This document shows, one piece after another, positions 4,980 to 5,309 of a stretch of 5,309 nt of DNA. The DNA comes from an uncultured Eubacteriales bacterium (lineage in GTDB: Bacteria; Bacillota; Clostridia; Oscillospirales; CAG-272). The notes beneath the pieces were generated by a model that was given only the letters and a program-made list of their open reading frames with translations, had not been told where the DNA came from and searched no databases. The number at the start of each line of letters is the position of its first letter. Position 1 is the first letter of the stretch. The DNA is taken from NCBI GenBank assembly GCA_934476315.1, contig CAKSNQ010000066.1, forward strand, positions 1 to 5,309, read 5' to 3'. The position numbers were made by a program, and so were the translations under genes.

Positions 4980-5309
4980 TTATTTGTTAATATTTTGTGA
5001 ACTGGTTAAAATCGCTTGAATTTCTTTGTCAAAGAAGTATTGTGATGTGTAATAGTTAAAAATTCCGCGCGGGTAATTGTTTAGCCAAGCTGTAATTTCC
5101 TCCACTTTGTCATCGGTCATGTCGTCAAAGTCTGTTCCTTTCGGTATAAAACGGCGAATCATGCGGTTTTGCTTTTCGTTGCTTCCTCTCTCATAGGAGG
5201 AATACGGATGGCAAAAATAAAACTTTGTCCGTGCCCCCTCTCGTAAGCAGGATCGTGTCATGCCCGCTTCGTCATAGAATTCCGACCCGTTATCGACCGT
5301 TATTGACTT
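4980..5309 (-). CDS. IS30-family transposase, C-terminal 109 residues (5' end outside window)
   Basis: A DDE transposase that moves the insertion sequence. The fragment is open to the window edge and begins KSITVDNGSEFYDEAGM. TVDNGSEF carries the second catalytic Asp (residue 6 of the fragment). HPYSSYERGSNEKQN (34-48) carries the catalytic Glu, most likely in GSNE. IRRFIPKGTDFDDMTDD and AWLNNYPRG, the conserved IS30 tail, follow. About five residues separate this fragment from the usual IS30 Asp-Glu spacing, as in a clostridial branch with an extended loop. The ATG at 5261 is internal. It is read in the same direction as the operon and ends about 105 bp before its -35 element. Whether the full element is intact cannot be seen. 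Confidence 0.9.
   Translation of the reverse strand, partial: KSITVDNGSEFYDEAGMTRSCLREGARTKFYFCHPYSSYERGSNEKQNRMIRRFIPKGTDFDDMTDDKVEEITAWLNNYPRGIFNYYTSQYFFDKEIQAILTSSQNINK

Larger units (their letters stand above)
4940..5309 (-). mobile_element. IS30-family insertion sequence, transposase-3' end (partial)
   Basis: The segment carrying the transposase is AT-rich, against GC-rich host DNA ending at about 4935 (cgcggtagggacgcggg). IS30 elements normally end a few tens of bases beyond the transposase stop (4980), so the terminal inverted repeat should lie roughly in 4935-4975. Its exact edge cannot be fixed because the other end is outside the window. The palindrome CTCTTG-T-CAAGAG (4954-4966) lies in this interval and may be part of the element end. 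Confidence 0.6.

Noticed and set aside
1..5309. CRISPR arrays, tRNA or rRNA genes
   Set aside because: No regularly spaced repeats and no cloverleaf or rRNA-like sequence were seen on either strand.

Overview
The window looks like a chromosomal segment of a high-GC member of the Firmicutes, most likely Clostridia of the gut Oscillospiraceae type. This is inferred from protein flavour (adjacent TrmK and Nif3-like genes, a DUF1858 CxxC protein, a TRAM/4Fe-4S RumA-type methyltransferase), from strong AGGAGG-type ribosome binding sites and from a consensus sigma-A promoter. No rRNA or species marker is present. All convincing genes lie on the minus strand, so the window is best read from right to left.

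Right edge (about 4940-5309): an AT-rich segment carries the C-terminal part of an IS30-family transposase that continues beyond the window. Next comes an intergenic region with an essentially perfect promoter (TTGACA, 17 bp, TATAAT; 4875 to 4847). It fires into a five-gene GC-rich operon: a 67-residue DUF1858 redox-disulfide protein (4796-4593), a 103-bp spacer with two tandem hairpins, trmK for tRNA m1A22 methylation (4489-3725), a Nif3-like dinuclear metal protein (3738-2935, overlapping trmK by 14 nt), a PPP-type metallophosphoesterase with altered metal-ligand motifs (2882-2211), and an RlmD/RumA-type rRNA m5U methyltransferase (2218-815, overlapping by 8 nt). Two RNA methyltransferases, two metal enzymes and a thiol protein thus share one transcript. 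The overlaps suggest translational coupling of trmK with nif3 and of the phosphoesterase with rlmD.

Left part (1 to about 842): base composition drops sharply at the last codons of rlmD and stays AT-rich to the window edge. This block looks acquired, and it abuts the 3' end of a gene type known as an integration site for integrative elements. It holds a non-coding stretch with short inverted and direct repeats, then a GNAT N-acetyltransferase that runs off the window. The acetyltransferase is preceded by a 12-codon leader ORF with its own ribosome binding site and by two mutually exclusive hairpins, one of which buries the acetyltransferase ribosome binding site. This translational-attenuator-like arrangement is the most interesting item in the window.
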